A stretch of 64,000 bases of DNA, taken from NCBI GenBank assembly GCA_015522475.1, contig WAMF01000018.1, positions 88,833 to 152,832 on the forward strand, written 5' to 3'. Below are positions 25,184 to 33,599 of this stretch, one piece after another. Under the pieces are notes generated by a model, which was given only the letters and a program-made list of their open reading frames with translations, searched no databases and was not told where the DNA came from. Within the stretch, counting starts at the first letter, position 1. Each line of letters starts with the position of its first letter. The DNA comes from Microcaldota archaeon. GTDB taxonomy: Archaea > Micrarchaeota > Micrarchaeia > Anstonellales > J096. A program made the position numbers and the translations under genes.

Positions 25184-26113
25184 TTACTCCTTCCATCGCT
25201 CGTCCAATAGAGCAAGAGCCTTTTCCGTATAGACAGTGAGCCTACCCGGATGGCCACCTGGAGCAAAGTATTTCACTAGAAGTTCTGCTGCACTTATAGC
25301 GTCAACGCCCGGAACATTCCTAGCAGCCCTTATGAGAGCCTCTTCGTCAGGAGCGGCTACAACTAAGACCGTCTTAGGATGTTTCTTGTTTGGACCGCGC
25401 TTTGCTTTGGCCTTCTCTACATCTTCTGGGACAAGTGAAGAGATAAAAGCGAAAAATTCCTTTGTTTTTGATGGCAACTTTTCTGAAGAGAGAATGATAG
25501 GAAGCTCTTCTAAAGTCTCAGAGCCAGAAGCAGAAGCCTTTGAAGCCTTTAGCGAGATACGATGACCTCTAGCCTTAGCGAGCTCTGCGTCTGCTGTGGC
25601 AGCTATGGCGCTCCTTAAAGCTAGATCGTGCTCTTTTTTGTTTATCTTCTCGTAGATATTTTTCTCTGGCTTCGGTGGATGGGCTCTTCTACCACTTACC
25701 GCTGAAGGAATGTAGCGAACCCTGCCGGGCCTTCCGCCACCGAAGAACTCTCTAGGCAATCTCGATTGGCCTCTGTTTTTCAGTGTAGCGTATGCTTCTT
25801 TTCTACCCACATAACGAGCGCTCGTCTCTAATCCAGCCCATCTGTAGTTGCCTTTAGGCTGCTTCTCCCATGTCTCTTCTGCAAGCACGGCCCGTCTTAT
25901 GATTTCTTCCCTTACTTCTGTAGCAAATACGGCTGGAAGCTCTACTTCCTCCAATACCTTGCCATCCAATCCATAAACATGGGCTTTGCGGGACTTCGTC
26001 GGTTGAGCTGCCTCGCTAGATTTAGCCGTTGCTGCTACGTTAGCAGGTTTTGACTTTTCGGATTTTACTTTTTCAGCAGACTTAATGCCTGTGTTTTCAT
26101 TCTTCTTGACCAT
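25184..26113 (-). CDS. rpl4: 50S ribosomal protein L4 (uL4) with N-terminal extension
   Basis: 309 residues. The L4 domain begins at about residue 43 (KAHVYGLDGKVLEEVELPAVF) after a Lys/Ser/Ala-rich extension of about 42 residues. The tunnel loop GQSRLPREFFGGGRPGRVRYIPSAVSGRRAHPPK is present. The C-terminus ends with GGHPGRLTVYTEKALALLDERW. GGGGTGAG precedes the ATG. Confidence 0.95.
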   Translation of the reverse strand: MVKKNENTGIKSAEKVKSEKSKPANVAATAKSSEAAQPTKSRKAHVYGLDGKVLEEVELPAVFATEVREEIIRRAVLAEETWEKQPKGNYRWAGLETSARYVGRKEAYATLKNRGQSRLPREFFGGGRPGRVRYIPSAVSGRRAHPPKPEKNIYEKINKKEHDLALRSAIAATADAELAKARGHRISLKASKASASGSETLEELPIILSSEKLPSKTKEFFAFISSLVPEDVEKAKAKRGPNKKHPKTVLVVAAPDEEALIRAARNVPGVDAISAAELLVKYFAPGGHPGRLTVYTEKALALLDERWKE

Positions 26114-26174
26114 TTACTCACCCCTTTTCTCAAGCTACATGACAAACTGCATAAACTGCGCGTGCAAAGCCACC

Positions 26175-27149
26175 TCACACACGTATGAATGAAAGCTTTG
26201 GTTCAACCACTTCAGTGGGTTTGCGCATGGCCCACCTAAAGCGGACCACTCTCTTGATTGTGCCAGGAATGCTTCCCTTTATGACTACAAAATCGTTCTT
26301 GACAAGGCCGTAGTGTGGCCAACCGCCTGCTGGATTAATAGACTCTGCCTTCTCTGCCTTGCCAACCTTCAACAGCCACTTGTTGAGCTCTGTTCTCTTG
26401 TGAAGGCCCATCTGACCTGCTTGTGGGGCTGTGTATTGAACATAGCCGGGCTTGAATGGGCCGAGAGTACCGACGTGCCTCACCTTACCTGTTGCCTTTC
26501 TGCGCTGCTTAGCCACGCCGAATCGCTTAACAGGGCCTTGCCAGCCTTTGCCTTTTGTGACTGCTATAACATCTACAAACATGCCGGGTTTAAGCACGTC
26601 AGCCACTTTGAGCTCCTTCCCTAGCAAAGAAAGCGCGTAGCTGGCTTTTTCTTCGAGGGAACTGCCCCCAAGAGCGAGTTCCATGCGCTCGACGTGCTTC
26701 TTGCCCGTCGGTGTAAGAGTTGGTTGAGCAAACGCAAGCAGTTTAACGTCTGTGAAAGACTCGGGCGCGTTGCCCTCCTTAGCTTCCTTGCTTTCCTTAC
26801 CAGCTGTGCTGGATGCTCTTGCTTTCTTTGCACCTAGCCTTTTAATGACGTCAGCGTCGTCTGTCAGCACATCCTTTGAATAGCCATTGTTGTAAAAGCG
26901 AGCTCCATATACGACGAGAGACGGTGTTTCAACAACTGTGACACCTCCAAGCACTTCCATGCCCTTTGTAGGCCCTGGCCTCTCTTCTGTCCAAGCTGCT
27001 GTGGCCATACCTACTTTATAGCCTGCAAAGCCTAAAACGGCCTTTTCACTGACGTCTGGCCATGCATTTATGCGCTGGATTTTTGGCTTAGCTCTCTTGC
27101 GAGGCCTGAAAGACATAGAGCCTCTCCTAGGTTTTCTTATATCTACCAT
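26175..27149 (-). CDS. rpl3: 50S ribosomal protein L3 (uL3)
   Basis: 324 residues. Blocks: KPRRGSMSFRPRKRAKPKIQRINAWPD, FAGYKVGMATA, GKGWQGPVKRFGVAKQRRKATGKVRHVGTLGPFKPGYVQYTAPQAGQMGLHKRTE. Residues about 112-135 are a low-complexity Lys/Ala/Glu insertion. ATG 27149 has GGGTGATT upstream; ATG 27161 is also in frame. It is the first gene of the S10-type operon and has an unusually long, hairpin-rich leader (27150-27257). Confidence 0.97.
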   Translation of the reverse strand: MVDIRKPRRGSMSFRPRKRAKPKIQRINAWPDVSEKAVLGFAGYKVGMATAAWTEERPGPTKGMEVLGGVTVVETPSLVVYGARFYNNGYSKDVLTDDADVIKRLGAKKARASSTAGKESKEAKEGNAPESFTDVKLLAFAQPTLTPTGKKHVERMELALGGSSLEEKASYALSLLGKELKVADVLKPGMFVDVIAVTKGKGWQGPVKRFGVAKQRRKATGKVRHVGTLGPFKPGYVQYTAPQAGQMGLHKRTELNKWLLKVGKAEKAESINPAGGWPHYGLVKNDFVVIKGSIPGTIKRVVRFRWAMRKPTEVVEPKLSFIRV

Positions 27150-27165
27150 ATAATCACCCACGTTG

Positions 27166-27210
27166 CCCTCAAACGAGGGACGTCACTCCTTGCCCACTTC
27201 TGCAGCGGGC
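27166..27210 (-). promoter_or_regulatory. Two hairpins in the rpl3 leader
   Basis: Read on the minus strand, the leader contains GCCCGC-TGCAGAA-GTGGGC (six pairs, one G-U, at 27210-27192) and CCCTC-GTTT-GAGGG (27179-27166), the second ending seven bases before the GGGTGAT site. Most leaders in this window are short or absent, so this long structured one may hold a feedback-regulation site; that is inference. Confidence 0.45.
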
Positions 27211-27280
27211 TATTCCACACCTAGAATATCCAATCTTGCAGAGAGGCAAGAAGTATGTGCTGTAACTCTTTGCCAATATG

Positions 27281-27287
27281 TTTAAAA
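27281..27287 (-). promoter_or_regulatory. Box A promoter of the ribosomal cluster
   Basis: GCTTTTTAAACATA on the minus strand; transcription would begin near 27257, giving a leader of about 108 bases before rpl3. It is the only clear box between 27162 and 27439. Confidence 0.5.
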
Positions 27288-27439
27288 AGCATGGGGTCGG
27301 GCAAAGACACGACACCACAACTCGGCCTTGTAAAGAACAAGAGCATCTAGAAGCATCTAGAAAAGTAGCTTTCCATAGAAAACAGAAACAAAAAACGCGG
27401 TTAAAGTCACAGAGCCTTCGTAAAATATATGTGGGCTTT

Positions 27440-27667
27440 TCATTCTGGGAAAAACAGAAGTATCATCCCACCTAGAAAGACAAGAGTCCCTATAGGAGCT
27501 AACACTGGGTGATCTGTTGCCATAAGTAAAATGCCACCTATTATCGCTGTATAGGTAGATACCATAAGTACCTTCCATCCTGCTATACCACCTTCATCCT
27601 TTAGCCGCTCTCCAGTCTTTTTGAAGAGCGTCGTAAACTTTTGGATAAGGCCTTTCTTCTGTGTCAT
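27440..27667 (-). CDS. Small two-segment membrane protein, unknown
   Basis: 75 residues: a basic N-terminus (QKFTTLFKKTGERLKDEGGIAG) and two hydrophobic segments (about 28-50 and 56-72). Not recognised. It lies 15 bases downstream of the 78-residue basic protein gene and is probably cotranscribed. The start has no strong ribosome binding site; the gene is supported mainly by its composition and context. Confidence 0.5.
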   Translation of the reverse strand: MTQKKGLIQKFTTLFKKTGERLKDEGGIAGWKVLMVSTYTAIIGGILLMATDHPVLAPIGTLVFLGGMILLFFPE

Positions 27668-27682
27668 CTGTGTTGTTTGTGC

Positions 27683-27919
27683 CTATGGCGCTTCAAGCTT
27701 AGTCTTTTCCATCGATGCTCTCGATGGTTTTAAGATGCTTTGCTCTTCTACGCCATTCACGGCTCGTTGTGTCAAGGGCCCTATGCTAGAGAATGGCCTT
27801 TTCAGTATTTTCACAGGGTGGCCCTTCTTTCTCTTCAGGCGTCCTGCACCACGTTCTGCACCTGCTTCCACATATCTCAGTTTTTTAGTCTTTATATACT
27901 TCCATTCGTTCGCGTTCAT
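27683..27919 (-). CDS. Small basic protein, unknown
   Basis: 78 residues, rich in Lys and Arg (KYIKTKKLRYVEAGAERGAGRLKRKKGHPVKILKRPF), likely nucleic-acid-binding. Not recognised. ATG 27919 has a good site, GAGGTGAGGAAA, and a box A (TTTTTTAAAC, 27955-27964) predicts a leader of about 12 bases that includes it. The upstream in-frame ATG at 27928 would lie on the binding site. First of a two-gene operon with the small membrane protein. Confidence 0.55.
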   Translation of the reverse strand: MNANEWKYIKTKKLRYVEAGAERGAGRLKRKKGHPVKILKRPFSSIGPLTQRAVNGVEEQSILKPSRASMEKTKLEAP

Positions 27920-27954
27920 TTTCCTCACCTCAATTATACAGTAGGTACAAACAG

Positions 27955-27964
27955 TTTAAAAAAC
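27955..27964 (-). promoter_or_regulatory. Box A promoter of the small basic protein gene
   Basis: GTTTTTTAAAC on the minus strand, centred about 38 bases upstream of ATG 27919; a short leader with GAGGTGAG follows. Confidence 0.5.
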
Positions 27965-28152
27965 CACAGCTTATAACTAAAAAGCCCTATCATTCGAAAC
28001 CGACCTCTAAGAATACGCGTATAATTCAATGTGCCAAAATGTGCTGAGGTGTGCGAAAAACGAAAAGGAACTTTCTTCGGAAAAGGATTAAAAGGCCTTT
28101 TCGCGAGATGTGGAGGAACCAATTTTTATTCAATAAGTATCTCGTACTCAGC

Positions 28153-29706
28153 TCACATACAGAGACTATCTAGAGCAGTGTATATATTGGCCACCAATTC
28201 TTCTTTGTCATATTGAGCTTGGCTGAACAAGTTTTTCCTTTTTGCTCTACTCCTATCCACCCGTTGAGCGAACTCCTTAGCACCTTTTTCAACTATGTTT
28301 CTTATCGTTGGTCTCCACACATCGATATCATTATTTCTTAATAGCGGTGCTACATCCAACCAAAACTCATTTTCTAAGCCTATCTCTGCGATCAGCTCTA
28401 CTGCACCTACTTGTTGATCTTCGTTTTTGTGCAGCTTCTTCTTTATTATTGCCTTTAATCGTTCCTTTTCCTCTTCACTCATTTTCTCTTTGTAGAAGGT
28501 CCTCACGAGGATTGTCGTCCTTACCACTGGTTTTTGAAGTACCGTATTTGGAGTACCTCTCATTCCGGGGATAAGGTACGGTGAAGGTGTGTATGTCTCT
28601 TTCTTCCAATAACCTTTAGTGTAGGGCAGCTTAGGCCATATATCTTCAGCTAGGAAGCCCACCACGCTCTTTGTCTCGGTGAGAAGGCTTATTAGCTCTG
28701 GGATAAATTCTCTCTTATTCAATGCTCTGATGAGCACTGGAAGCTTTTCCCTAACCTTAGCCTCGTTGTTGGTAATGTTCTCTTTCACATAGCTCTCCAT
28801 CTCCTCCGCGACTTCTTTACTGGGGGTGTAATTTCCATATTCATCTAGGAGAATATCTAAGGCTTCAGCCAGCTTATATATTACATCACCACCTATTTGT
28901 GGCTTTTCCTTCAATAATCTTTGTATGAGTGGCTCTATATATGCTTTGTCTTTCAGCTGCGTGGTGAACTTAACTAGGTATCTAAGCTTATAGGAAGCCC
29001 CTTTCTCTAAGAAGCGCTTCGCGTAAGCTACTACTTCTTTTTTATCCTCTTCGTTGAGTACTGACTTTACACTCTCTAAATTAACATTATTGAGGTCCAT
29101 TGCGGATGCCTTTCCTAACATTTTCTTCAAATCTTCTTTCAACTCGCCATTTACATCTCTTTCTCTTAAAGCTTTTCTCATTTTTTCCTCGGCTGTAGTC
29201 AAGTAGTAAAGGAAGTAAGGCAACAGGTCGTGCCCGTAGAACTCTACAACTGTTCTACTCCCCCAATACTCGTCAAGAGCGTCGTGAAAGATGGAATCCT
29301 CCAACTTAGTTTTTATGAAAGCCCTTTTGAGCTCTTCTACATTTGCGAAGCGCTTTTCTGGAGAGCGAAGGGCCGCCTTTATGATGGGTAAAGCCCACCC
29401 ATTCAGCCCCTTGCTTTTCAGCTCTTCTTTTTTCTCAACAATATCCTTTAACGTGCTGGATCTACCCTGACTTTCATCATAAAAAGCAACGTTCATATCT
29501 TTTATAGCGTTGATGAGTTCAATGAGCCTAGCTTCCTCCTCAATGTAGTGTTTATAGAGGTGTTTGGCTACTCTCGATAAGCTCCTTCCACCCTCTCTCA
29601 ATATCCTCTTTGCTTCTTTCCTAACCTCCTCGCTTACTAAGGGCTGCTTTTTCTCTTGCCCTTTCTTTCCTTTAGCCTTTATTAGCTCCTTTACTCTCTC
29701 CTTCAT
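28153..29706 (-). CDS. Large alpha-helical repeat-like protein, unknown
   Basis: 517 residues, almost wholly helical with regularly spaced hydrophobic helices (for example LRYLVKFTTQLKDKAYIEPLIQRLL and LPVLIRALNKREFIPELISLL), which suggests a HEAT/ARM-like solenoid; no family was recognised. A very basic N-terminus (KERVKELIKAKGKKGQEKKQ) may bind nucleic acid. It begins 34 bases inside the 3' end of lysS with a strong GGAGGAG site, so translation is coupled to LysRS. A role tied to lysyl-tRNA or the ribosome is possible but unproven. Confidence 0.65.
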   Translation of the reverse strand: MKERVKELIKAKGKKGQEKKQPLVSEEVRKEAKRILREGGRSLSRVAKHLYKHYIEEEARLIELINAIKDMNVAFYDESQGRSSTLKDIVEKKEELKSKGLNGWALPIIKAALRSPEKRFANVEELKRAFIKTKLEDSIFHDALDEYWGSRTVVEFYGHDLLPYFLYYLTTAEEKMRKALRERDVNGELKEDLKKMLGKASAMDLNNVNLESVKSVLNEEDKKEVVAYAKRFLEKGASYKLRYLVKFTTQLKDKAYIEPLIQRLLKEKPQIGGDVIYKLAEALDILLDEYGNYTPSKEVAEEMESYVKENITNNEAKVREKLPVLIRALNKREFIPELISLLTETKSVVGFLAEDIWPKLPYTKGYWKKETYTPSPYLIPGMRGTPNTVLQKPVVRTTILVRTFYKEKMSEEEKERLKAIIKKKLHKNEDQQVGAVELIAEIGLENEFWLDVAPLLRNNDIDVWRPTIRNIVEKGAKEFAQRVDRSRAKRKNLFSQAQYDKEELVANIYTALDSLCM

Positions 29707-31186
29707 GCTTCTCCTCCTTACTAGGTCTTAGCTGTGGGAAGGGAATGACGTCGCGGATGCTCTGTCTGTTTGTCATGAGCATGACAAGCCTGTCGATGCC
29801 TATACCGAGGCCGCCGGCAGGGGGCATGCCATATTCCAAAGCCTCTAGGAAATCGCGGTCATTGGGCTGATACTCGTCTGTATGCTTAGCCCTCTCTGCT
29901 TCTTGCTCTTCGAAGAGCTTCCTCTGCAGTAGGGGGTCGTTGAGCTCACTGTAAGCGTTCGCCATCTCCACGCCGTTAATGTAGAGCTCGAAGCGCTCGA
30001 CTAGGGCGGGGTCTTCGCGGTGCAGCTTGCAGAGAGGCGTCGTCTCCTTCGGATGGTCTGTGACGAAAGTTGGCTGTATGAGCTTGTCTTCACACGTCGC
30101 CTCGAAGAGCTCCGCTATGGCTAAACCTCTATTGTAATAGGGCATTTCTATCTCGTGTTGAGCCAGCAATTCCTTAATCTCGTCGTAGCTGAGCCTATCC
30201 ACGTCGATTTTAGCGATGTCCTTCAACGCTTGCTTCATAGGCAGGCGTTTCCATGGCCTGCTTAAATCTATCTCCTTGTCGCCGTAGGTTATAACAGTGG
30301 AGTCGTAGAGCTCCAACGCCACGCGCTCGAATATCTCTTCCGTGAGCTCCATAACGTCGTTGTAGTCCCAATAAGCCGCGTATGCCTCGAAGGTGTTGAA
30401 TTCGGGATTATGCGTTCTGTCAACGTCTTCGTTGCGGAAGGCCTTCGTTAGGGCATAGACGCGCTCGAATCCGCCGACGAGGAGCTTCTTCAAGTAAAGC
30501 TCGGGTGAGATGCTTAGGAAGAGGTCGCGCTTCCATGCATAGGAGTAAGTTTTGAAGGGCTTTGCATAGGCCCCACCGTAGACCGGCTGTAGTATAGGAA
30601 TATCCATCTCTAAAAAGCCCTTTTCCTCCATAATCTCGCGGATGATCTTGAAGATCTTGGCCTTTTTCTTGAATACCTCTCTGCTTTCTGGGTTGACGAT
30701 GAGGTCTACATAACGTCGTCTGTAACGCTCGTCTCTATCCTCCAAGCCGTGCCACTTCTCTGGCAGTGGACGGAGGCTCTTACTCAATATGATTAACTCT
30801 TTTACCATGAGGGAAAGCTCGCCTCTCTTCGTGCGGAACACAAAGCCTTCTACCCCAACTATGTCGCCGACGTCCAAGTACTTTTTGACGATCTCCGCGC
30901 TTTTCTCGTCTGTCTCGCCCTTTTTCACGACTAACTGCAGTTTTCCCTCACCGTCTAACAGCGTGAGGAATACGAGTTTGCCGAAGTCCCTTCTTGCTAC
31001 GATTCTGCCCGCTAGCCTAAATGTTGCCTCCCTTTTCTCCTCCTCAGTCCCTAAGTCGGCGAACTCCTTCTTTATGGTTGAGGTATGAGCATTGGGCTCA
31101 AAGCGATAGGGGTAGGGTTCAATACCAGCGTTTATGAGCGCCTCTAACTTCTTGCGTCTAGCTGCCATCAAATCTTCTAAGGCCAT
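29672..31186 (-). CDS. lysS: Lysyl-tRNA synthetase, class II
   Basis: 504 residues. N-terminal OB-fold anticodon domain (about 50-150) and class II core: motif 1 area FLEMDIPILQPVYGGA, motif 2 FRNEDVDRTHNPEFNTFEAY, motif 3 GGLGIGIDRLVMLMTN. Class II LysRS in archaea is less common than the class I form, so this is informative about lineage. ATG 31186 has GGTGGTGAG upstream (31207 also in frame but without a site). It overlaps the helical protein gene downstream by 35 bases. Confidence 0.96.
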   Translation of the reverse strand: MALEDLMAARRKKLEALINAGIEPYPYRFEPNAHTSTIKKEFADLGTEEEKREATFRLAGRIVARRDFGKLVFLTLLDGEGKLQLVVKKGETDEKSAEIVKKYLDVGDIVGVEGFVFRTKRGELSLMVKELIILSKSLRPLPEKWHGLEDRDERYRRRYVDLIVNPESREVFKKKAKIFKIIREIMEEKGFLEMDIPILQPVYGGAYAKPFKTYSYAWKRDLFLSISPELYLKKLLVGGFERVYALTKAFRNEDVDRTHNPEFNTFEAYAAYWDYNDVMELTEEIFERVALELYDSTVITYGDKEIDLSRPWKRLPMKQALKDIAKIDVDRLSYDEIKELLAQHEIEMPYYNRGLAIAELFEATCEDKLIQPTFVTDHPKETTPLCKLHREDPALVERFELYINGVEMANAYSELNDPLLQRKLFEEQEAERAKHTDEYQPNDRDFLEALEYGMPPAGGLGIGIDRLVMLMTNRQSIRDVIPFPQLRPSKEEKHEGESKGANKG

Positions 31187-31207
31187 ACACTCACCACCTT
31201 TCCACAA

Positions 31208-31425
31208 GACGTAGAAGAGAAAAGATTAAAAGGAGGTCACATGTGCAAACGAGAAAGAAAGTGTAATAGGAAAAGCCAAATAAAAAAATGAGAGAGGTGC
31301 TTGCAATCATAGGAGTGGAAAGTCAGAGATTGGCAAAAACTAACCTTTCTTAAACGTTTAACTCTTTTTTATCAGCCTTGAACTTCTAGACGAAGGTTGC
31401 ACATTATTTTTGCCTTTTTTGGCTT
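31208..31425. other. Intergenic region upstream of lysS
   Basis: Contains the probable lysS box A (CTTTTAATC on the minus strand, near 31223-31232) and a T-rich run near 31360-31420 (plus strand). No gene seen. Confidence 0.4.
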
Positions 31426-31683
31426 TCAGTGAAGATGGAGTTGGTTTTGATAAAACATCTTCCAAAGCCAAGATGGCTGCCTCATCTCAGCGTAAAAAGC
31501 TTTATCCTTGAGCGATTTTGCATATTCTTCAAACACTGCATTCCAAAGTACCTTCTTCGGAGAGTCATAGACGGCCAGATATAGAACCTCGACGGTCTCC
31601 TTCAGATCACTCTTGCTTATATTTCCAGACTTATATTCTACAAAAGCCTCTTTCGTCATCCTAAATACTTGTTCTTCATCCAT
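31426..31683 (-). CDS. Small helical protein, unknown
   Basis: 85 residues, helical, acidic and aromatic (QVFRMTKEAFVEYKSG, SLKDKAFYAEMRQPSWLWKMFYQNQLHLH). Not recognised. GAGGTGG lies 8 bases before ATG 31683. It is 27 bases downstream of the 100-residue gene and probably in the same transcript. Confidence 0.55.
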   Translation of the reverse strand: MDEEQVFRMTKEAFVEYKSGNISKSDLKETVEVLYLAVYDSPKKVLWNAVFEEYAKSLKDKAFYAEMRQPSWLWKMFYQNQLHLH

Positions 31684-31710
31684 TTAACCACCTCTACAAT
31701 CTGCTTGTGT

Positions 31711-32013
31711 TCAGCGTTTGGGTCTACGAATTATTACTGGTACATTAGATTTAAGCTTCCTGCCCCCAAATTCAAGATTTGAACCATTTATTGCCTGTCT
31801 TATGCCAGAAAAACCAAGCACTTCGCCGTCGTAACCTTCCTTTATATATTTCAAGAGTGTTCTTTTTACATTATTTAAGCCGATTTTGTCTAACTCCTCA
31901 ATTAAAGGCTGGATATTACCTTCTGATTTAGATGCATAGAGAAGATATAAAGCTCCTGCAAGCTCTTTAGCAAAGCCTTTCCCACAATTTTTAGAAGTGT
32001 TTGGTTCTTCCAT
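31711..32013 (-). CDS. Small protein, unknown
   Basis: 100 residues: a helical first half (KELAGALYLLYASKSEGNIQPLIEELDKIGLNNVKRTLLKYIKEG) and a basic C-terminus (GGRKLKSNVPVIIRRPKR). Not recognised. The start ATG is 27 bases downstream of a palindromic box A, so the mRNA is predicted to be leaderless. Probably an operon with the 85-residue gene. Confidence 0.6.
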   Translation of the reverse strand: MEEPNTSKNCGKGFAKELAGALYLLYASKSEGNIQPLIEELDKIGLNNVKRTLLKYIKEGYDGEVLGFSGIRQAINGSNLEFGGRKLKSNVPVIIRRPKR

Positions 32014-32036
32014 TTTTGAGCTAGTGCTACAAAGTG

Positions 32037-32044
32037 TTTATAAA
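32037..32044 (-). promoter_or_regulatory. Palindromic box A
   Basis: TTTATAAA centred 27.5 bases upstream of ATG 32013, indicating a leaderless transcript of the two small genes. Confidence 0.6.
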
Positions 32045-32119
32045 CATACACGTTTGACCTAACATAGTCCCAAAACGGGCCTAAAAATAAGAGTCAAAAC
32101 AAGACCACAAGAAGGAAAG

Positions 32120-32191
32120 CGCCTCGGCCGGGACTCGAACCCGGGTCTGCGGCTCGACAGGCCGCCATGCTAGCCCTTACACCACCGAGGC
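32120..32191 (-). tRNA. tRNA-Asp (anticodon GTC)
   Basis: Cloverleaf read on the minus strand: acceptor GCCTCGG/CCGAGGC, anticodon stem GCGGC/GCCGC with loop CTGTCGA giving GTC, T arm CCGGG-TTCGAGT-CCCGG, discriminator G. CCA is not encoded. A box may lie in the AT-rich stretch at 32255-32290. Confidence 0.95.
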
Positions 32192-32358
32192 TCAAATTAA
32201 GCCAATGCCAAGACTCAAACACACAAGCCTTGGGACATACCTATCCTCTTATTAGACCCTTATTAAAAAGGGAATAAATTTTAAAAAAGGACTGTATGGA
32301 GCACGCGACATACGATACATACGATAAAACATCAAAAAGCGCCAGAGCAGATTGCAGC
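32192..32358. other. Intergenic region between tRNA-Asp and aEF1-beta
   Basis: Contains a weak inverted repeat (CCCTTATTAAAAAGGG, 32257-32272) that could fold into a small hairpin and end the aEF1-beta transcript, and an AT-rich box-like run (TTTTTAAAATTTA) near 32278-32290. Confidence 0.35.
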
Positions 32359-32604
32359 TTATACAAGCGTCACATCTTCAACAGTCACGGATGAAACACC
32401 TGGTATTTCTTCTATCTCAGATTCAATGTCGCTGCCTTCTTCATCCTTTCTTACGATCATAATTTTCAACGCTTTAGCCCCAAAACCGATATCCTCTTCA
32501 CGCGCATCCTTGACGTTGTACTTCGCCTTTATAGCAGAAAACACATCCTGCAACTTCTCTTGGTCTTCAGGGATAACCCTCAATATAATAGCAACATCTC
32601 CCAT
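32359..32604 (-). CDS. ef1b: Translation elongation factor 1-beta (aEF1B)
   Basis: 81 residues, the short archaeal form. Nucleotide exchange factor that recycles EF1A-GDP. Blocks: MGDVAIILRVIPEDQEKLQDVFSAIKAKY, DIGFGAKALKIMIVRKDEEGSDIESEIEEIPGVSSVTV. GAGGTGGAG lies upstream. The upstream 83-base gap shares a palindromic box with the divergent 80-residue gene. Confidence 0.95.
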   Translation of the reverse strand: MGDVAIILRVIPEDQEKLQDVFSAIKAKYNVKDAREEDIGFGAKALKIMIVRKDEEGSDIESEIEEIPGVSSVTVEDVTLV

Positions 32605-32683
32605 AACTCCACCTCTTAAGTTTTTAGCCATTGCAGCTGTACATAGCTACATTCAAAGCTTCTTAACCTTCTCGGCCAATAAG

Positions 32684-32691
32684 TTTATAAA
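32684..32691. promoter_or_regulatory. Palindromic box A between aEF1-beta and a small gene
   Basis: TTTATAAA is centred 25.5 bases from ATG 32713 (leaderless) and about 84 bases from the aEF1-beta ATG, so it may serve both directions. Confidence 0.5.
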
Positions 32692-32712
32692 GGTTGGAGA
32701 TCATAGAAGACT

Positions 32713-32955
32713 ATGGCAAGGTTGAGCGCCGTAAAAAAACTCTACCAATTAAGTGAAAGATTTACTCCTTCTAAACATAGAGAAGCTATAAAGCTCTTTC
32801 AGACGCTCAACCGAAGACGCACGCCATTAAGGGACGAGGAAAAACATCTTCTAGAAGAAGCGCTCAGAAACATGCGATTGGCACTCCTCCTAAAAGGGAA
32901 AGAAGACGAGTTCCTAAGAATAAGCGAATACAAAAAGCTCCTTGAAAACGCATAA
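32713..32955 (+). CDS. Small helical protein, unknown
   Basis: 80 residues, fully helical, basic N-terminus and acidic middle (MARLSAVKKLYQLSERFTPSKHREAIKLFQTLNRRRTPLRDEEKHLLEEALRNM). Not recognised. The leaderless start is decided by the box A 25 bases upstream. No cotranscribed gene follows; the next 256 bases are non-coding. Confidence 0.6.
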   Translation: MARLSAVKKLYQLSERFTPSKHREAIKLFQTLNRRRTPLRDEEKHLLEEALRNMRLALLLKGKEDEFLRISEYKKLLENA

Positions 32956-33211
32956 ATAACTACAAAGCAGAAAACACAAAAGAGAGCAATAGGAGGAATA
33001 GAAATAAGACAAAATGATCGAAAGTAGAAGACCAAAAACCCACCAAACAAAAACCAAGACACATATTCTTTGTTTGGTCCGCAGGCTATTTATCGTCCAC
33101 GTCTCCTGCAAACGACTTAATATCTACAACACAACACACTGTTTATACAAAATTTCATATAAAAAGAAAAAAGCCAAAATTAAAGGCAAAAGATAAAAAA
33201 GGAAGAGGAGT

Positions 33212-33589
33212 TCACCTTCTCCTCTTCTTAGATTTCTTCTTGCTGCTCTTTTTCTTCTTAGCAGCTTTCTTCTTCCTCTTTGGTTTCTTCTTTGCCTTCT
33301 TCTTTGCCTTTCTCTTCTTTGGCTTCTTCTTGGCGGCTTTCTTCTTTCTGCGCTTTCTTCGAGCGCCCTTCTTGCCGCCCCTGTTCATCTTAGCTCTGTA
33401 TACATAGCCATCCTTGCCGACATAGTAGAGGTAACCTGTCTCCTTAGAGATTCTCTCGCTGCTTACTCTATGCTTTCTACCTCTCTTGTTGTGCTTCATG
33501 GGCACAGCCCATACATAGCCGTCGCGGCCGACATAGTAGAGGTATCCATCCTCCCTATGTATTCTTTCATGTCCTACTTTCACACCCAT
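33212..33589 (-). CDS. Histone H1-like basic protein with duplicated GYLYYVGxDGYV motif
   Basis: 125 residues. Two copies of a 24-residue unit, ERIxxExGYLYYVGxDGYVxxxxM, occupy residues 8-31 and 45-68, each likely a small beta hairpin or strand motif. Residues 72-125 are a Lys/Ala/Arg tail like eukaryotic H1 or bacterial H1-like proteins, so the protein probably compacts DNA or binds RNA. GAGGTG precedes ATG 33589, and a box A (33637-33647) predicts a leader that begins with a stem-loop. Standalone gene. Confidence 0.7.
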   Translation of the reverse strand: MGVKVGHERIHREDGYLYYVGRDGYVWAVPMKHNKRGRKHRVSSERISKETGYLYYVGKDGYVYRAKMNRGGKKGARRKRRKKKAAKKKPKKRKAKKKAKKKPKRKKKAAKKKKSSKKKSKKRRR

Positions 33590-33599
33590 AGTTTACACC

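Noticed and set aside
27341..27360. Ten-base direct repeat AGCATCTAGA
   Set aside because: Only two copies, in an A/T-rich gap; no other evidence of function.
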